Shown: positions 11,836 through 13,774 of the stretch, in pieces | Position numbering within the stretch: the stretch's first letter is position 1 | Layout of the letters: each line of letters begins with the position of its first letter | From: Syntrophaceae bacterium UBA6112 | GTDB lineage: Bacteria > Desulfobacterota > Syntrophia > Syntrophales > UBA5619 | Reading direction: 5' to 3' | Assembly: GCA_002423465.1 (NCBI GenBank) | Contig: DIWG01000081.1 | Location: 23,275 to 37,048, forward strand | DNA: 13,774 nucleotides | Notes under the pieces: model-generated | Told to the model about the DNA's origin: nothing | Databases searched by the model: none | The model's input: only the letters and a program-made list of their open reading frames with translations | Program-made: the position numbers and the translations under genes

Positions 11836-13774
11836 ATGGAGATCTATGGCATGCAGAAGGATCTGGAGGCGTTCGGGAAGCTCCTCCCCGAGCGGCAGGA
11901 GCGGATCGCTACGGCCTCCGCGGAACCCGTTCGGGACGACCCCGCAAACGCGCTGGCCCGGAGGCTTCACCCGGACAGGATCGACCTGGTCATCACGGAG
12001 ATCCGCGAAGAAACCTCTTCGACGCGAACCTTCCGCCTCCGACCGGCGCCGGGCTTGCAATCGGGACTCCCCGTTTTCCGCGCCGGCCAGTACCTGAGCC
12101 TGAAGGTTCAGGCCGGGGATTCCTGGATCACGCGGCCCTACTCCATCGCCTCGGCCCCGCATGAAGCCGAGGGCGCCGACGGTTTCTACGAAATCGCGAT
12201 CCGCAGGAAGGAAGGCGGCTTCCTCACCGAACGGATCTGGAAAACCTGGCGGGCCGGAACGGAAATCTCCGCCTCCGGCCCCCATGGGACCTTTTATTAT
12301 GACCCCCTTCGGGACAGCCCGGAGATCACGGCCCTCGCCGGGGGAAGCGGGATCACCCCCATCCGGTCGATGCTCCGGGAGGTTGCAGCGGGAAGGCTCG
12401 ATGCGCGGATTGCGCTCCTCTACGGGACCCGCAGCCCTGACGATATTCCCTTCGCGGAGGAACTCCGCGGACTTGCGGCGCGCCTGCCGGAGAGGATCAA
12501 AATCGCCTTCGTCTGCAGCGAGCCGGATGATCGGTGGTGCGGCCCGACCGGCTTTTTGACCACCACCTGCATCCGCGACCATGCGGGCGATCCCGCGGAG
12601 AAAACCTTCTTCCTCTGCGGCCCCGCCGAGATGTACCGTTTTCTCGGGCCGGAGCTGGCGGCGCTGGGGATCCCCCGGCGGCGGATCCGCCGGGAGGTGT
12701 TCGGGGAGGAGGCCGCCATTGCCGCCCGTCCCGGATTTCCGCTTGCGGCGTTGGACAGGGACTTTTCGCTGACCGTCCGGACGGGGACGGCGGTGAATAC
12801 GGTCCGGGCGGCGGCGGCGGAGACGATCCTCGCCGCGCTGGAGCGGGCGGGACTCGCCCCCGACTCCCAGTGCCGCTCCGGCGAGTGTGGCCTTTGCCGG
12901 TCGCATCTCGTCTCCGGAGAAGTCTTCATCAAGCCTGAGGACGACGGCCGCCGCGAGGCGGACCGGCGCCTCGGCTTCATCCACCCCTGCGCGACCTATC
13001 CCCTTTCCGACCTGGAGATCCGCCTCCCGCTCACGGGCGCCGCTGCGAAGGGAGGTCCCCATTTCGCCGCCGAGTACGACTGCATCGTCGTCGGGGCGGG
13101 AAACGGGGGGCTGTCCGCCGCGCTGAAACTCGCCAAGGAGGGAGTCCGCGTCCTGCTTCTCGAACAGCACAACCTCCCCGGCGGTTTCGCCACGAGCTTT
13201 GTTCGCGGCCGTTTCGAGTTCGAACCCTCGCTCCACGAACTTTCCAACGTCGGTTCCCCCGAGGAGCCGGGTTTCGTCCGGAAGTACCTCCTCGGCGAGG
13301 GCGAGGCGGATTTTGAATTTGTTCCCGTTCCCGAGGCCTACCACCTGATCCTCACCGAAAAGGGGGTCAACATCAAAATCCCCTTCGGAATAGACGAGTT
13401 CATCGAGACCGTGGCCGGGGCCGTGCCGGGAAGCCGGGAGCCCCTCGTGAAGTACCTGGAGGTCTGCAAGAATGTCTTCGACGGGATCTCCTACGTGGCC
13501 CGGATGAAGGGACAGCCCGATCCGAAGGTCCTGACGGGGCAGTACCCTGCCTTCCTGGGGACGGCGGGCTACACGGTGGAGGAGGTCACGCGCACCTTCG
13601 GCTTCCCCGCGGCCGCGCTCGACTTGCTCTACCCCTACTGGTGCTATATCGGGCTCCCGGTGAACCGCCTCGCCTTCACGATCTGGGCCCTGGTGCTCTA
13701 CGACTACTTCCTCCGGGGGGCCTATGTCCCGAAGGATCGCTCCCACGGGATGTCCGCGGCCGTGGACGCCCGGA
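11836..13774 (+). CDS. FNR / [2Fe-2S] ferredoxin / CrtI-like flavoprotein fusion (3' end cut)
   Basis: 646 codons visible with no stop. After a ~50-residue leader: (1) ferredoxin-NAD(P)+ reductase module, FAD motif R100-P-Y-S103 and nucleotide-binding GGSGITP (169-175), LCGPAEMY near 257; (2) plant-type [2Fe-2S] domain with C346-x4-C351-x2-C354-x30-C385; (3) from ~412 a second FAD domain with GAGNGG (420-425) and LEQHNLPGGFAT, resembling phytoene desaturase/retinol 13,14-reductase (CrtI-like) proteins. Electrons could pass NAD(P)H to FAD to [2Fe-2S] to the second flavin and a substrate, or the reverse. No membrane segment is evident in the visible part. The ATG at 11836 follows GGAGG at 5 nt. 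The physiological substrate is unknown; reduction of an unsaturated CoA ester or feeding of electrons to the corrinoid system are both possible. Confidence 0.9.
   Translation, partial: MEIYGMQKDLEAFGKLLPERQERIATASAEPVRDDPANALARRLHPDRIDLVITEIREETSSTRTFRLRPAPGLQSGLPVFRAGQYLSLKVQAGDSWITRPYSIASAPHEAEGADGFYEIAIRRKEGGFLTERIWKTWRAGTEISASGPHGTFYYDPLRDSPEITALAGGSGITPIRSMLREVAAGRLDARIALLYGTRSPDDIPFAEELRGLAARLPERIKIAFVCSEPDDRWCGPTGFLTTTCIRDHAGDPAEKTFFLCGPAEMYRFLGPELAALGIPRRRIRREVFGEEAAIAARPGFPLAALDRDFSLTVRTGTAVNTVRAAAAETILAALERAGLAPDSQCRSGECGLCRSHLVSGEVFIKPEDDGRREADRRLGFIHPCATYPLSDLEIRLPLTGAAAKGGPHFAAEYDCIVVGAGNGGLSAALKLAKEGVRVLLLEQHNLPGGFATSFVRGRFEFEPSLHELSNVGSPEEPGFVRKYLLGEGEADFEFVPVPEAYHLILTEKGVNIKIPFGIDEFIETVAGAVPGSREPLVKYLEVCKNVFDGISYVARMKGQPDPKVLTGQYPAFLGTAGYTVEEVTRTFGFPAAALDLLYPYWCYIGLPVNRLAFTIWALVLYDYFLRGAYVPKDRSHGMSAAVDAR

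Noticed and set aside
11770..13746. 658-codon open frame on the minus strand
   Set aside because: The plus strand here encodes conserved FNR, ferredoxin and FAD motifs in one frame; the minus frame is low-complexity and featureless.
1..13774. tRNA, rRNA, CRISPR array, riboswitch
   Set aside because: Looked for by eye. No cloverleaf, no regularly spaced direct repeats, and no cobalamin-riboswitch-like box was recognised upstream of the corrinoid genes.

Overview
The window is GC-rich and densely coded. It reads as a chromosomal piece of a strictly anaerobic, syntroph- or sulfate-reducer-like bacterium; Desulfobacterota (Syntrophales-like) is my best guess. That guess rests on a tungsten/molybdenum aldehyde:ferredoxin oxidoreductase, a corrinoid methyltransferase pair, a stand-alone archaeal-type GMP synthetase subunit, and repeat types I associate with such genomes. 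No marker gene fixes the taxonomy, so this is inference.

Layout, left to right. Positions 1-1392 hold an acyl-CoA ligase whose N-terminus lies outside the window. Positions 1393-1597 hold a 131-bp MITE-like repeat and a small stem-loop between convergent genes. The minus strand then carries guaA (ATP-pyrophosphatase subunit only) with a near-consensus sigma-70 promoter. From about 2713 to the right edge everything runs on the plus strand: AOR-family oxidoreductase, peroxiredoxin, a second acyl-CoA ligase lacking its C-terminal domain, an enoyl-CoA hydratase/isomerase-fold protein, a corrinoid protein, a UroD-family methyltransferase, a DUF1638-like/GGDEF fusion, a calcineurin-like phosphodiesterase, and a large flavoprotein cut by the window end. 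In that last gene a ferredoxin-reductase module, a plant-type [2Fe-2S] ferredoxin and a phytoene-desaturase/retinol-reductase-like FAD domain form one chain.

Spacing suggests one or two operons. The four genes from the corrinoid protein to the phosphodiesterase overlap head to tail (4, 11 and 26 nt), so they are probably translationally coupled. The AOR-to-hydratase genes are 11-38 nt apart. Together they suggest anaerobic processing of a carboxylic acid or aldehyde: interconversion by AOR, CoA activation, and hydratase/isomerase chemistry. This is next to a B12-dependent methyl-transfer module that has its own cyclic-di-GMP synthase and a dedicated multi-centre electron-transfer flavoprotein. 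A methoxylated aromatic or other methylated acid would fit, but the substrate cannot be read from sequence.

Most worth a second look are the DUF1638-like/diguanylate cyclase fusion inside the methyltransferase operon, the three-module flavoprotein, catalytic or ligand residues missing in the methyltransferase and hydratase homologues, the cleanly truncated ligase, and a perfect 24-bp inverted repeat that supplies the stop codon of the phosphodiesterase.
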